From NCBI GenBank assembly GCA_003600225.1, contig QZFT01000053.1, positions 1 to 55,780 of the forward strand: a stretch of 55,780 bases of DNA, in the 5' to 3' direction. The stretch is from Pseudonocardiaceae bacterium YIM PH 21723. GTDB taxonomy: Bacteria; Actinomycetota; Actinomycetes; Mycobacteriales; Pseudonocardiaceae. The notes under the pieces are model-generated. The model saw only the letters and a program-made list of their open reading frames with translations, was not told the DNA's origin and did no database searches. Every line of letters begins with the position of its first letter. The first letter of the stretch is position 1. A program made the position numbers and the translations under genes. This document shows positions 16,078 to 25,266 of this stretch, in pieces.

Positions 16078-16560
16078 ATGGCCGTCAAGATCAAGCTGAT
16101 GCGGCTTGGCAAGATCCGTCAGCCGTACTACCGCATCGTCGTCGCCGACGCCCGTACCCGTCGTAACGGCAAGGCGATCGAGACCATCGGTAAGTACCAC
16201 CCGAAGGACGAGCCTTCCTTCATCGAGGTCGTCTCCGAGCGTGCGCAGTACTGGCTGGGTGTCGGCGCGCAGCCGACCGAGTCGGTGCAGCGTCTGCTGG
16301 AGATCACCGGCGACTGGCAGAAGTTCAAGGGCCTGCCGGGCGCCGAGGGCACCCTGAAGACCAAGGAGCCGAAGGCCGACAAGAAGGCCGTCTTCGAGGC
16401 TGCTGTCGCCGCCGCCGGTGGCGAGTTCGAGGCTGACAGCGCCACCACCCCGAAGAAGAAGGGTGGCGCCAAGAAGGCCGACAAGGCTGAGGCGAAGACC
16501 GAGGCCAAGACTGAGGCCAAGGCCGAAGAGACCACCGAGAAGGCGGACGGCGACGCGTGA
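16078..16560 (+). CDS. rpsP: 30S ribosomal protein S16
   Basis: The protein has 160 residues. It assembles into the body of the 30S subunit. The S16 core is residues 1-85 ([43 protein letters not shown]). An Ala/Lys/Glu-rich tail (residues 95-160) follows, as in other actinobacteria. It is first in the rpsP-khpA-rimM-trmD operon, and its TGA overlaps the GTG of khpA. Confidence 0.97.
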   Translation: MAVKIKLMRLGKIRQPYYRIVVADARTRRNGKAIETIGKYHPKDEPSFIEVVSERAQYWLGVGAQPTESVQRLLEITGDWQKFKGLPGAEGTLKTKEPKADKKAVFEAAVAAAGGEFEADSATTPKKKGGAKKADKAEAKTEAKTEAKAEETTEKADGDA

Positions 16561-16796
16561 GTGTCCTAGCGGACTCGCTTGAGCATCTGGTTCGCGGCAT
16601 CGTGGAGCACCCGGACGAGGTCCGGGTGCACCTGATCACCACCCGCCGTGGTCGTACCCTTGAGGTGCACGTGCACCCGGACGACCTGGGCAAGGTGATC
16701 GGCCGCAGTGGTCGTACTGCGACCGCGCTGCGCACCGTGATGGCCGGCATCGGCGGACGAGGCCTTCGGGTCGACGTCGTCGACACCGACCGCTGA
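16557..16796 (+). CDS. khpA: KH-domain RNA-binding protein KhpA
   Basis: The protein has 79 residues and is a single KH domain with the GxxG loop in [15 protein letters not shown]. KhpA binds RNA with KhpB and affects cell elongation or division in firmicutes; the actinobacterial role is less clear. GTG start, overlapping the rpsP stop. It lies between rpsP and rimM, its standard place. Confidence 0.93.
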   Translation: MSVLADSLEHLVRGIVEHPDEVRVHLITTRRGRTLEVHVHPDDLGKVIGRSGRTATALRTVMAGIGGRGLRVDVVDTDR

Positions 16797-16813
16797 GTAC
16801 CCGGACGCCAGGC

Positions 16814-17344
16814 GTGCCGGAACTCGTTGTTGGCCGGATCGGTCGCCCGCACGGTATTCGCGGTGAAGTCACCGTGGAGGTGCTGACCGATTCACCGGAC
16901 CAGCGCTTCGCGGTGGATACCGTGCTGCGCGCTGCGACCAAGGCCAACCCAGGTGCGACGCTGACTGTGGCGGCCGCCCGGAACCATTCCGGGCGGCTGC
17001 TCGTCACCTTCGCCGGTGTGGTGGGCCGCGACGCGGCCGAGGCCCTGCGTGGCCGCATGCTCGCCATTGACATCGCCGAGCTCCCCGAGCTCGAGGACGA
17101 CGACGAGTACTACGACCACCAGCTCGAAGGTCTGCAGGTCGAACTGCCGGACGGCTCCAAGGTCGGCAAGGTCAAGGAGATCCTCCACGGTCCCGCAGGC
17201 GACCTGCTGGTGGTCGCCAGGCCCGGCGATGACGACGCCCTGGTCCCGTTCATCAAGTTGATGGTGCCCACCGTCGACGTACCCGGTGGCCGTGTGGTCA
17301 TCGACCCCCCGCCCGGCCTGCTCGAAGACCTCGACGAGGACTGA
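16814..17344 (+). CDS. rimM: Ribosome maturation factor RimM
   Basis: The protein has 176 residues. It helps mature the 30S head and binds S19. An N-terminal RimM barrel (VVGRIGRPHGIRGEVTVEVL) is followed by a PRC barrel (YYDHQLEGLQVELPDGSKVG, PGDDDALVPFIKLMVPTVD). GTG start at 16814. It is followed by trmD after 17 bases, in one operon. Confidence 0.95.
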   Translation: MPELVVGRIGRPHGIRGEVTVEVLTDSPDQRFAVDTVLRAATKANPGATLTVAAARNHSGRLLVTFAGVVGRDAAEALRGRMLAIDIAELPELEDDDEYYDHQLEGLQVELPDGSKVGKVKEILHGPAGDLLVVARPGDDDALVPFIKLMVPTVDVPGGRVVIDPPPGLLEDLDED

Positions 17345-17361
17345 GAAGTTAGGCGCGCGCT

Positions 17362-18114
17362 GTGCGTATCGACGTAGTCACCATCTTCCCCGAATACCTC
17401 ACCCCGCTGCGTGCCGCGCTGCTCGGCAAGGCCATCGACAAGGGCATCCTCGAGGTCGGCGTGCACGATCTGCGCGGCTGGACCCACGATGTGCACAAGG
17501 CCGTCGACGACAGTCCGTTCGGCGGCGGTCCCGGCATGGTGATGAAACCCGAGATCTGGGGCCCGGCCCTGGACGACGTGTGTACGCCGGCCACCCGGCT
17601 CATCGTGCCCAGCCCGGCGGGCGTCCCGTTCACCCAGGCCATGGCGCAGACGTATGCCCAGGAAGAGCACCTGGTCTTCGCCTGCGGGCGCTACGAGGGC
17701 ATCGACCAGCGGGTGATCGACGACGCGGGCCGCCGGATGCCGGTGGACGAGGTGTCCATCGGCGACTACGTGCTGGTCGGCGGCGAGGTCGCCGTACTGG
17801 TCATGGTCGAGGCCCTCGCCCGGTTCATCCCCGGTGTGCTGGGCAACAAGCTGTCCGCCCAGCAGGACTCGTTCTCCGACGGCCTCCTCGAAGGCCCCAG
17901 CTACACCCGCCCCGAGGTCTGGCGTGAACTGGCGGTCCCGGACGTGCTGCGTTCCGGGAACCACGCCGCCATCGCCCGCTGGCGGCGTGATCGCTCCCTG
18001 GAACGCACCCACTCCCGGCGGCCCGACCTGATCGCCGCCCTGGATCCGGCGGAGCTGGACAAGAAGGACCGGGCCAAGCTCGCCGAGCTGGACGTCAGCG
18101 CCGACTGCGGCTGA
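17362..18114 (+). CDS. trmD: tRNA (guanine37-N1)-methyltransferase
   Basis: The protein has 250 residues. It methylates G37 of tRNAs using S-adenosylmethionine, which prevents frameshifting. The SPOUT trefoil-knot motifs are present: [30 protein letters not shown] and [15 protein letters not shown]. The C-terminal part has the usual [11 protein letters not shown] and [15 protein letters not shown] start. It is last in the rpsP operon. It converges on the next gene, with one base between stop codons. Confidence 0.97.
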   Translation: MRIDVVTIFPEYLTPLRAALLGKAIDKGILEVGVHDLRGWTHDVHKAVDDSPFGGGPGMVMKPEIWGPALDDVCTPATRLIVPSPAGVPFTQAMAQTYAQEEHLVFACGRYEGIDQRVIDDAGRRMPVDEVSIGDYVLVGGEVAVLVMVEALARFIPGVLGNKLSAQQDSFSDGLLEGPSYTRPEVWRELAVPDVLRSGNHAAIARWRRDRSLERTHSRRPDLIAALDPAELDKKDRAKLAELDVSADCG

Positions 18115-18115
18115 G

Positions 18116-18913
18116 CTACAGCCGGTTCAGCCGGCGGTGCACCAGGAACCGGAAGCGGTGCACATCCGGGTCCACGTGCAGCTGCGGGTACTTGTAGGTC
18201 AGCTCGTACGCCTGCGCCATCAGCTCATGTGCCTTGTCCTGGGAGATCGGCGCCAGCGTGGCGCTCGCGAGGAGCTTCTCGATCTCGAAGGTGGCGATGA
18301 GGTTCTTGGCCACCCCACCCATCATGTGGTCGATCAGCAGGGACAGCGCGTGCTGGGTGTCCCCGTACCAGTACGTGGCCACGACCATGGTGTGCCCGGT
18401 CTCGGTCGCGTCGTAGTGCCAGCAGTCGCCCGGCTTCAGCTCGCCGAGCGCCGCGGCCCAGGAGGGCTCGGGCAGCCCGCCCGCCACGAGGGCGTCGGCC
18501 GCGACGGAAGCCGCCCGCGCCGTCGTCTCATCCGGCAGCACCGTGGCCATGCCGCGCAGCAGGGCCAGGCCACGCCTGCTCGGCGTGGCGACCGCATGGC
18601 CGATCACCGAGTTCCACAGGCCGTGCTCACCGCGCCCGTCGAAGGTCAGCGCGGCGGGATCGTGCGGCTGCTCGGCAGGCGTCGTCATGAGGCCGGGTAC
18701 CGGCGGGCCCCACGGGGTCGTCGAGTTCATCGCCGCGGCCTCGGTGAGGGCGACCGCCACCGTGCCCTCCGCGTCGAACGGGCCGGACAGCTGGGGCAGT
18801 TCCCGGGCCATGTCGAGGACGACCCGCAGTTGCGGGGACACCGCTGGCTCGGCGGGGCGGGTCTTCACGGGGATGGGTTTGCGGACCACGGGCCTGCGCG
18901 ACTTCTTGCTCAC
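18116..18913 (-). CDS. Conserved hypothetical protein
   Basis: The protein has 265 residues. The N-terminus is basic and proline-rich (MSKKSRRPVVRKPIPVKTRP). The remainder is globular, with no signal peptide or transmembrane segment. Notable stretches are WHYDATETGHTMVVATYWYG and LLIDHMMGGVAKNLIA. I do not recognise the family with confidence. It is transcribed divergently from lepB1 and its 3' end meets trmD. Function unknown. Confidence 0.7.
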   Translation of the reverse strand: MSKKSRRPVVRKPIPVKTRPAEPAVSPQLRVVLDMARELPQLSGPFDAEGTVAVALTEAAAMNSTTPWGPPVPGLMTTPAEQPHDPAALTFDGRGEHGLWNSVIGHAVATPSRRGLALLRGMATVLPDETTARAASVAADALVAGGLPEPSWAAALGELKPGDCWHYDATETGHTMVVATYWYGDTQHALSLLIDHMMGGVAKNLIATFEIEKLLASATLAPISQDKAHELMAQAYELTYKYPQLHVDPDVHRFRFLVHRRLNRL

Positions 18914-18998
18914 CGCGTAGAACCTACGCCTGTCAACTCCCTGTTAAGCAGGCACGTCGGCTGCGCGGGACGAAAATCCACCCCGTAAGCTGGCCCAC

Positions 18999-19859
18999 GT
19001 GGCAGACATTTCTTCCGACGACCAGGCGTCATCTCGCTCGAAGAAGGTTCGCGGCAAGCGCGCCGCGGAGGAGCCGGACAAGAAGGGCTCCTTCTGGAAG
19101 GAGTTGCCCATCCTGATCGTCGTCGCGCTCGCGATGACGATCCTGATCCAGGCCTTCCTGGGCCGGGTGTTCTTCATCCCCTCCCAGTCCATGGAGCAGA
19201 CGCTGCACGGCTGCACCGGATGCACGGGTGACCGCGTGCTGGTGGACAAGGTCACCTACCGGTTCTCCGACCCCAAGCCCGGCGATGTCATCGTCTTCGA
19301 GGGGCCGGTGGAGTGGGGCCACGAGGGCGAGCCCAAGTCGGACAACCCGGTCGTGCGGGCCGCTCAGTACGTCGGCTCGCTGGTCGGTTTCGGTGGCAAC
19401 GACAACGACTTCGTCAAGCGGATCATCGCCGTCGGCGGCCAGACCGTGCAGTGCTGTGACGCACAGAACCGGGTGCTGGTCGACGGCAAGCCGCTGAACG
19501 AGCCGTACGTCTACTGGGAGCCCGGTCGCGGCACCCAGCAGCAGGACTTCCAGCCGTTCAAGGTGCCCGAGGGCAAGCTGTGGGTCATGGGCGACAACCG
19601 CAACGACTCCCTGGACGCCCGCGCCCACGGTCCCATCCCGGTGGACAACGTCGTCGGCAAGGCCCAGGTCATCGTGCTGCCGGTGAACCGCTGGGGCCTC
19701 GTCGACGACCCGAATCCGCAGGCTCCGGGCAAGGCGCAGAGCCTCGGCGTACCCGGCTGGCAGCAGGGCCTGCCCGTCGCGGGCGGGGTGCTGCTGGCCT
19801 GGCCGCTGGTGCGTGGCGGCAGGCGGATACGTTCCTGGGCGGCCGCTCGGGAGAAGTGA
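18999..19859 (+). CDS. lepB: Signal peptidase I, paralogue 1
   Basis: The protein has 286 residues. It cleaves signal peptides from secreted proteins at the outer face of the membrane. A cytoplasmic Lys-rich N-terminus is followed by one transmembrane helix (residues 35-55), the catalytic Ser64 in IPSQSMEQTL, the catalytic Lys140 in FVKRIIAVGGQ, and the MGDNRNDSLDAR box. A hydrophobic segment ends the protein (AGGVLLAWPLV). Two Cys pairs, HGCTGC and QCCD, are shared by all three paralogues. Its position before rplS is unusual: lepB normally follows rplS. Confidence 0.95.
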   Translation: MADISSDDQASSRSKKVRGKRAAEEPDKKGSFWKELPILIVVALAMTILIQAFLGRVFFIPSQSMEQTLHGCTGCTGDRVLVDKVTYRFSDPKPGDVIVFEGPVEWGHEGEPKSDNPVVRAAQYVGSLVGFGGNDNDFVKRIIAVGGQTVQCCDAQNRVLVDGKPLNEPYVYWEPGRGTQQQDFQPFKVPEGKLWVMGDNRNDSLDARAHGPIPVDNVVGKAQVIVLPVNRWGLVDDPNPQAPGKAQSLGVPGWQQGLPVAGGVLLAWPLVRGGRRIRSWAAAREK

Positions 19860-19875
19860 TTTGCAGGGCTGATTT

Positions 19876-19903
19876 TTGAACCGCCGCACCTGTCTGGCAC
19901 ACT
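19876..19903 (+). promoter_or_regulatory. Probable rplS promoter
   Basis: TTGAAC (19876-19881) and CACACT (19898-19903) are separated by 16 bases, in the 247-base gap before rplS. The -10 context GTCTGGCACACTGG matches the one before rpsP. This suggests that rplS is transcribed on its own and not only from lepB1. Confidence 0.5.
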
Positions 19904-20106
19904 GGACGGGTTGCTGCGATCGGATGTCAGCCGACACAGGGCTGCACCGGCCTCCCAGGACTGGTGAGGATCGAAACGGCGCGGCCGACAGGACTGTGCG
20001 GTACTCGAAGTTCCCCAGCGGGCAGATGGTTCATTCTGCTGCTGCGCGGGACTGGAGCACCGAAGTACACCACTGACAGTAGATCTTTACGAGGACGGAC
20101 CACCCG

Positions 20107-20472
20107 ATGAACACCCTGGACGCTTTGGACGCTGCGTCGCTGCGTTCCGACATTCCCGCCTTCCGCCCCGGTGACACCCTGAAGGTGCACGTGCGGGTCA
20201 TCGAGGGCACCCGCGAGCGCGTGCAGGTGTTCCAGGGTGTCGTCATCCGCCGTCACGGCGGCGGCTCCCGCGAGACCTTCACCGTGCGCAAGGTGTCGTT
20301 CGGTGTCGGCGTGGAGCGGACCTTCCCGGTCCACACCCCGAACATCGCCCAGATCGAGGTCGTCACCCGCGGTGACGTCCGGCGCGCCAAGCTGTACTAC
20401 CTGCGCGAGCTGCGCGGTAAGGCCGCCAAGATCAAGGAGAAGCGCGAGGCTCGCGAGACCACCTCGGCCTGA
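20107..20472 (+). CDS. rplS: 50S ribosomal protein L19
   Basis: The protein has 121 residues. It sits at the 30S-50S interface. L19 signatures: [48 protein letters not shown] and [23 protein letters not shown] start after GAGGACGG. It is flanked on both sides by signal peptidase genes. Confidence 0.97.
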   Translation: MNTLDALDAASLRSDIPAFRPGDTLKVHVRVIEGTRERVQVFQGVVIRRHGGGSRETFTVRKVSFGVGVERTFPVHTPNIAQIEVVTRGDVRRAKLYYLRELRGKAAKIKEKREARETTSA

Positions 20473-20509
20473 TCCTCGGCAAGATCGTCTTCCGGAGTAG
20501 TCTGACCAG

Positions 20510-21379
20510 GTGGCAGAGTCTGTGACATCTCGCGATGAGCAGAGCGAACGATTGGCCGCGGAAAAGCGGTCCTTCCTCGCCGATCAGGCTCAGTCATCTG
20601 TGTCGGACACCCCGGAGGACATCGAGGGTGATGGCGCGCCCGCCAAGAGGGATTCCTTCTGGCGAGAGCTGCCCATCCTGGTGGTCACCGCGCTGGTGCT
20701 CACCTTTCTGATCCAGACCTTCCTGGGGCGTGTCTACCTCATCCCGTCCTCGTCCATGGAGCAGACGCTTCACGGCTGCACGGGTTGCTCGAACGACCGC
20801 GTGCTGGTCGACAAGGTGACCTTCCGCTTCCGCGATCCCCGTCCCGGCGATGTGGTGGTCTTCCGCGGTCCCGAGTCCTGGGGCAGTGAAGCGGCCGGCA
20901 AACGCTCCCCGTACCTGGTGATCCGCTGGTTGCAGCAGGCCGGTTCGGTGATCGGCATCGCCCCGCCGGACGAGCGGGACTTCATCAAGCGGATCATCGC
21001 CGTCGGCGGCCAGACCGTGCAGTGCTGCGACGCCCGCAACCGCGTCATCGTCGACGGCAGGTCACTCGACGAATCCCCGTACCTGTACTACCACCCGGCC
21101 CTCGGCCCCGAGCAGCGCAAGTTCGCTCCGGTGAAGGTCCCGGACGGCCAGCTCTGGGTGATGGGGGACAACCGGCAGAACTCCTCCGACTCCCGCGTGG
21201 CCGGTCACGGCCCGATTCCGGTGGACAACGTCATCGGCAAGGCGCGGTTCATCGTGCTGCCGGTGACCCGGTGGAGCGGGATCAACGACCACAATCCGCA
21301 GGCGTTGCTCCTCCTGGCCGCCTGGCCGTTGACCCGAGTAGGCCGACGGTCGGCTGTCGATGCCCCGGTGACCCCGTAA
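20510..21379 (+). CDS. lepB: Signal peptidase I, paralogue 2
   Basis: The protein has 289 residues. It has the same architecture as the copy at 18999, with a longer acidic cytoplasmic N-terminus. One transmembrane helix is followed by [16 protein letters not shown] (catalytic Ser), DFIKRIIAVGGQ (catalytic Lys), MGDNRQNSSDSR and a C-terminal hydrophobic stretch. All catalytic residues are intact, so it should be active. It occupies the standard lepB place after rplS (37-base gap). GTG start. It is followed by a third copy after 9 bases. Confidence 0.95.
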   Translation: MAESVTSRDEQSERLAAEKRSFLADQAQSSVSDTPEDIEGDGAPAKRDSFWRELPILVVTALVLTFLIQTFLGRVYLIPSSSMEQTLHGCTGCSNDRVLVDKVTFRFRDPRPGDVVVFRGPESWGSEAAGKRSPYLVIRWLQQAGSVIGIAPPDERDFIKRIIAVGGQTVQCCDARNRVIVDGRSLDESPYLYYHPALGPEQRKFAPVKVPDGQLWVMGDNRQNSSDSRVAGHGPIPVDNVIGKARFIVLPVTRWSGINDHNPQALLLLAAWPLTRVGRRSAVDAPVTP

Positions 21380-21388
21380 CCTGATCAG

Positions 21389-22171
21389 GTGAGAGAGCCG
21401 GTGGAAGAGTCTTCGCAGGAATCCCAGGACCAGCCGTCCCAGGACGAACAGCCGAAAAAGCAGACTTCCTTCTGGAAGGAACTGCCCATCCTGATCGTCA
21501 CGGCGCTGGTGCTGACCATCGTGATCCGCAGCTTCATCGCGCTGCCGTTCCGCATTCCCTCGCCTTCCATGGAGCAGACCCTTCACGGCTGCACCGGATG
21601 CGTCGGCGACCGGGTGCTGGTGGACCGGATCACCTACCTGTTCCGTCCCCCGCAGCCCGGTGACGTGGTGGTCTTCCACACCCCGGAGAGGTGGCGGCCC
21701 GGACTGTCCACGGAACGGTCGGACAACAAGGTCGTCTCCTGGTTCCAGGACCTCGGTGCCATGGTCGGCCTCGCCGCCGACGACCCGACCATCTACATCA
21801 AGCGGGTCATCGCCGTCGGCGGCCAGACCGTGCAGTGCTGCGACGCGGAGAACCGCGTCCTGGTCGACGGTAAGGCGCTGAACGAGCCCTACCTGTACTT
21901 CCAGCCCGGCCTGGGGGACAAACAGCTGGACTTCGCCCCGGTGAAGATCCCCGACGGCCAGATGTGGCTGATGGGGGACAACCGGCGGAACTCCTCCGAC
22001 TCCAGCTTCGCCGACCACGGCCCGGTACCGATGGACAATGTCATCGGCAAGGCGCGGCTGATCATGTTCCCGTTCGGCCGCCTTCGGCTGCTGCCGGATG
22101 ACAATCCGCAGGTGGGCCTGGTCCTGCTCGCGGTGCTGCCCGCCGCCCGCCGGAGGTTGCGGCAGGCATGA
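21389..22171 (+). CDS. lepB: Signal peptidase I, paralogue 3
   Basis: The protein has 260 residues and is the shortest of the three. One transmembrane helix ([19 protein letters not shown]) is followed by [16 protein letters not shown] (Ser), [12 protein letters not shown] (Lys), [12 protein letters not shown] and a short hydrophobic end. It is catalytically complete and closely related to paralogue 2, so probably a tandem duplicate. GTG start. Its TGA overlaps the rnhB ATG, so translation is probably coupled. Confidence 0.95.
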   Translation: MREPVEESSQESQDQPSQDEQPKKQTSFWKELPILIVTALVLTIVIRSFIALPFRIPSPSMEQTLHGCTGCVGDRVLVDRITYLFRPPQPGDVVVFHTPERWRPGLSTERSDNKVVSWFQDLGAMVGLAADDPTIYIKRVIAVGGQTVQCCDAENRVLVDGKALNEPYLYFQPGLGDKQLDFAPVKIPDGQMWLMGDNRRNSSDSSFADHGPVPMDNVIGKARLIMFPFGRLRLLPDDNPQVGLVLLAVLPAARRRLRQA

Positions 22172-22866
22172 CGATGTTGTTGCCGCCCAGGGCCATCGTG
22201 CGCCGGTCCACCGGCAACTGGGCCCTGCAGGCCACGCTGGAGCGCCGCGGCCTCGGTCCGGTGGCCGGCGTGGACGAGGCGGGCCGGGGTGCCTGTGCCG
22301 GCCCGCTGGTGATCGCCGCCTGCGTGCTGCGCCGTGGCGCCTCGGCGGTGTTCGAGGGGCTCAACGACTCCAAGCTGCTCACCGCCGCCGCCCGGGACCG
22401 GATGTACGACCTGGTGTGCAGGCGCGCGGTGGACTACACGGTGATCGTGGTCCCGCCGGAGGAGGTCGACCGGATCGGCATCCACGTGGCCAACATCGAG
22501 GGCATGCGCCGCGCGGTGGCCGGCCTGTCCGATCAACCCGGCTACGTACTCACCGACGGCTTCCGGGTACCCGGCCTGACCGCACCCAGTCTCGCGGTGA
22601 TCAAGGGGGATCGGGTCGCGGCGTGCGTGGCTGCGGCCTCGGTGCTGGCCAAGGTCACCCGGGACCGCATCATGACCGACCTGCACCAGCGGTTGCCGCA
22701 GTACGGATTCGACGTACACAAGGGCTACTGCACGGCCGACCACACGGCGGCGATGACCGAGCACGGCCCCAGCCCGGAACACCGTTGGAGCTACGCCAAC
22801 GTGGTCGCCGCGGCGGCCGGACACGGTCTGCCGTCACCCCGGGAGCGCCTGCACCGGCCACGGTGA
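22168..22866 (+). CDS. rnhB: Ribonuclease HII
   Basis: The protein has 232 residues. It removes RNA or single ribonucleotides from DNA duplexes. Motifs: [17 protein letters not shown] (Asp-Glu of the active site), [39 protein letters not shown] and [11 protein letters not shown]. Its ATG overlaps the upstream lepB stop (ATGA). Standard neighbours are lepB and DUF2469. Confidence 0.96.
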   Translation: MTMLLPPRAIVRRSTGNWALQATLERRGLGPVAGVDEAGRGACAGPLVIAACVLRRGASAVFEGLNDSKLLTAAARDRMYDLVCRRAVDYTVIVVPPEEVDRIGIHVANIEGMRRAVAGLSDQPGYVLTDGFRVPGLTAPSLAVIKGDRVAACVAAASVLAKVTRDRIMTDLHQRLPQYGFDVHKGYCTADHTAAMTEHGPSPEHRWSYANVVAAAAGHGLPSPRERLHRPR

Positions 22867-22984
22867 ACGACTCGCTGCCGCCCGGGCGACCACCGGCGGC
22901 CGTGCATGGTGGACAATGGGGGGATCACCAGTGCAATCTGGTACGCCTGCCACACGATCTAGGAACTTCAGGAGCGCGGACGCG

Positions 22985-23311
22985 ATGAGCGCGGAGGATG
23001 TCGAGAAGTACGAGACCGAGATGGAGCTTCAGCTTTATCGCGAGTACCGCGACATCGTCGGGCAGTTCTCCTATGTGGTTGAGACGGAGCGGCGTTTCTA
23101 CCTTGCCAATGGCGTGGACGTTCAGGTCAGGAACTCCGACGGCGAGGTCTTCTTCGAGGTCCGGATGACCGACGCGTGGGTGTGGGACATGTACCGACCT
23201 GCGCGTTTCGTGAAGAACGTCCGGGTGATCACGTTCAAGGACGTGAACGTGGAGGAGATGGACAAGCCGGAACTGCGGCTGCCGGAGGACGGTCCGTTCC
23301 GCCCGAAGTAG
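22985..23311 (+). CDS. DUF2469 family protein
   Basis: The protein has 108 residues. It is a small acidic protein found next to rnhB throughout actinobacteria. It begins MSAEDVEKYETEMELQLYRE and carries VVETERRFYLANGVDVQ and WDMYRPARFVKNVRVITFKDVN. The start at ATG 22985 follows TTCAGGAGCG. The function of the family is not known. Confidence 0.92.
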   Translation: MSAEDVEKYETEMELQLYREYRDIVGQFSYVVETERRFYLANGVDVQVRNSDGEVFFEVRMTDAWVWDMYRPARFVKNVRVITFKDVNVEEMDKPELRLPEDGPFRPK

Positions 23312-23395
23312 CCCGTTCATCCACAGCCCGGCCAGTAGTCCACAGATCCGCTCCACCGGCGATGATCCCGGCTGATCCAGCGGGATCGTTGCGGC

Positions 23396-23758
23396 ATGAC
23401 GACAACCGCAACCGCCGAGCTGGGCACCGCAGGCGAACAGCTCGCCACCGATCACCTGACCGGCCACGGCATGGTCATCCTCGCCCGCAACTGGCGTGGC
23501 CGGAACGGTGAGCTGGACGTCATCGCCACCGATGGCGACCAGCTGATCGTCTGCGAGGTGAAGACCCGGCGCGCCGCCACCGTGGCACTGCCCGAGGACG
23601 CGGTGGACGACGCGAAGGCGCGCCGCATCCGCACCCTCGCCCAGGAATGGCTCGACTCGCACGGCCTGAACGCGTGCGCCGTCCGCTACGACATCATCGC
23701 GATCATCTGGCCACCCGATGGCACACCGCAGCTGCGGCACATCGAGGAGGCGTTCTGA
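23396..23758 (+). CDS. yraN: YraN family protein (UPF0102), nuclease-like
   Basis: The protein has 120 residues. It has a restriction-endonuclease-like fold: GTAGEQLATDHL, ILARNWRGRNGELDVIATD and LIVCEVKTRR, giving the Glu/Asp/Glu-x-Lys set of the nuclease superfamily. Its cellular role is not established. It is the standard neighbour of comM and dprA. Its stop TGA overlaps the comM ATG by one base (TGATG). Confidence 0.93.
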   Translation: MTTTATAELGTAGEQLATDHLTGHGMVILARNWRGRNGELDVIATDGDQLIVCEVKTRRAATVALPEDAVDDAKARRIRTLAQEWLDSHGLNACAVRYDIIAIIWPPDGTPQLRHIEEAF

Positions 23759-25266
23759 TGCCCCGCGCCCGCGCCTGGTCGATGGCGTTGCAGGGGATCA
23801 ACGGCGTCCCGGTCGAAGTGGAGGCCGATGTCGGCGGCCGCGGCGGTGAGATCAAGATGGTCGGGCTGCCGGACAAGGCGCTGCGGGAGGCCGTCAGCAG
23901 GGTGCCGGCCGCCGTGCGGAACAGCGGACTGGAGTGGCCCAAACACCACGTCACCCTCTGCCTGTCCCCGGCGGCGCTGCCCAAAGCCGGATCCGCCTAC
24001 GACCTGGCCCTGGCCTGTGCCTCGGTGGCCGCGGACAAGACCTTCCCCACCGAGCGGCTGGAGTCCACGCTGCTGCTGGGCGAGCTGGCCCTGGACGGCC
24101 GGATCCGCCGGGTGCGCGGCGTACTGCCCGCCCTCATCGCCGGTTACCGCGCCGGATTCCGCCGCGCCCTGGTGCCGGTCGCCTCCCTGCGCGAGGCCGC
24201 CCTGGTCGACGGCATCGAGGTTCTCGGCGCCACCACCCTGGCCGAGGCGGTGACCTGGCTGCGCGCTCAGCCCGTGGAACTGCAGGGCCCGCCGCCGTCC
24301 CTGCCGTCCGACGACCTCGCGGTCCTGGACCTGGCCGACGTGGTGGGTCAGCCGGAGGCCCGCTGGGCCCTGGAGGTCGCCGCGGCGGGCAGCCACAACG
24401 TGCTGTTCCAGGGCCCACCGGGCACCGGCAAGAGCATGCTGGCGCACCGGCTCATCGGTCTGCTGCCCGAACTCACCATGGCGGAGTCCTTCGAGGTCAC
24501 CGCCATCCACTCGGTGGCCGGGGAACTGGACGACCGGCACCCGCTGGTGACCAGGCCGCCGTTCATCGCCCCGCACTACAACTCCACCATCGCCGCCATG
24601 GTCGGCGGCGGCACCGGGCTGGCCAGACCGGGGGCGATCAGCCGGGCCCATCGCGGCGTTCTCTTCCTGGACGAGGCCTGCGAATTCGGCCCCAAATGCC
24701 TGGAATCCCTGCGCACCGCGGTGGAGGAGGGCGAGGTACGCATCGCCCGCCGGGACGGCGTGACCACCTATCCCGCCCGATTCCAGCTGATCATGGCGAC
24801 GAATATCTGCCCGTGCGCGCCGATCCGGGACGTCGACTGCATCTGCACCGCCCAGCAACGGCGGCGCTACTACGGCAAGTTGTCCGGACCGCTGCTGGAC
24901 CGGGTGGACCTGCGGGTCAGGATGCGACCGCAGACCGCGCTGTGCACAGTGGAACCTCCGGAGAGCACGGCCGTGGTGCGGGAGCGGGTACTGCGAGCCA
25001 GGAAGACCGCCGTGCACCGCTGGCGGGAGTTCGGCTGGGCAGCCAACGCCGAGGTGCCCGGGCCGGAACTGCGCCGCCGGTTCGCGTTGCCCGCCACCAG
25101 CACCGAGCTGCTGGACCGGGCTCTGGCCAGAGGAGTGCTCACCGGCCGTGGGGCCGACCGCTGCCTGCGCATCGCCTGGACCCTCGCCGACCTGGACGGC
25201 GGGGTCACCCCGACCCGCGATCACGTGGGTGCCGCACTCGAATTCCGTGATCGGAGGGTCCTGTGA
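23758..25266 (+). CDS. comM: YifB/ComM-family Mg-chelatase-like AAA+ ATPase
   Basis: The protein has 502 residues from ATG 23758 (MPRARAWSMALQG). ComM is a ring helicase that promotes branch migration during natural transformation. A Lon-protease-like N-terminal ChlI domain (KMVGLPDKALREAVSRV) is followed by the AAA+ core, with Walker A GPPGTGKSM near residue 222 and Walker B GVLFLDEACEF near 300, then the Mg-chelatase C-terminal part. A CPCAPIRDVDCICT cysteine cluster is near 350. GTGA overlap with dprA, so one operon. Confidence 0.95.
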   Translation: MPRARAWSMALQGINGVPVEVEADVGGRGGEIKMVGLPDKALREAVSRVPAAVRNSGLEWPKHHVTLCLSPAALPKAGSAYDLALACASVAADKTFPTERLESTLLLGELALDGRIRRVRGVLPALIAGYRAGFRRALVPVASLREAALVDGIEVLGATTLAEAVTWLRAQPVELQGPPPSLPSDDLAVLDLADVVGQPEARWALEVAAAGSHNVLFQGPPGTGKSMLAHRLIGLLPELTMAESFEVTAIHSVAGELDDRHPLVTRPPFIAPHYNSTIAAMVGGGTGLARPGAISRAHRGVLFLDEACEFGPKCLESLRTAVEEGEVRIARRDGVTTYPARFQLIMATNICPCAPIRDVDCICTAQQRRRYYGKLSGPLLDRVDLRVRMRPQTALCTVEPPESTAVVRERVLRARKTAVHRWREFGWAANAEVPGPELRRRFALPATSTELLDRALARGVLTGRGADRCLRIAWTLADLDGGVTPTRDHVGAALEFRDRRVL

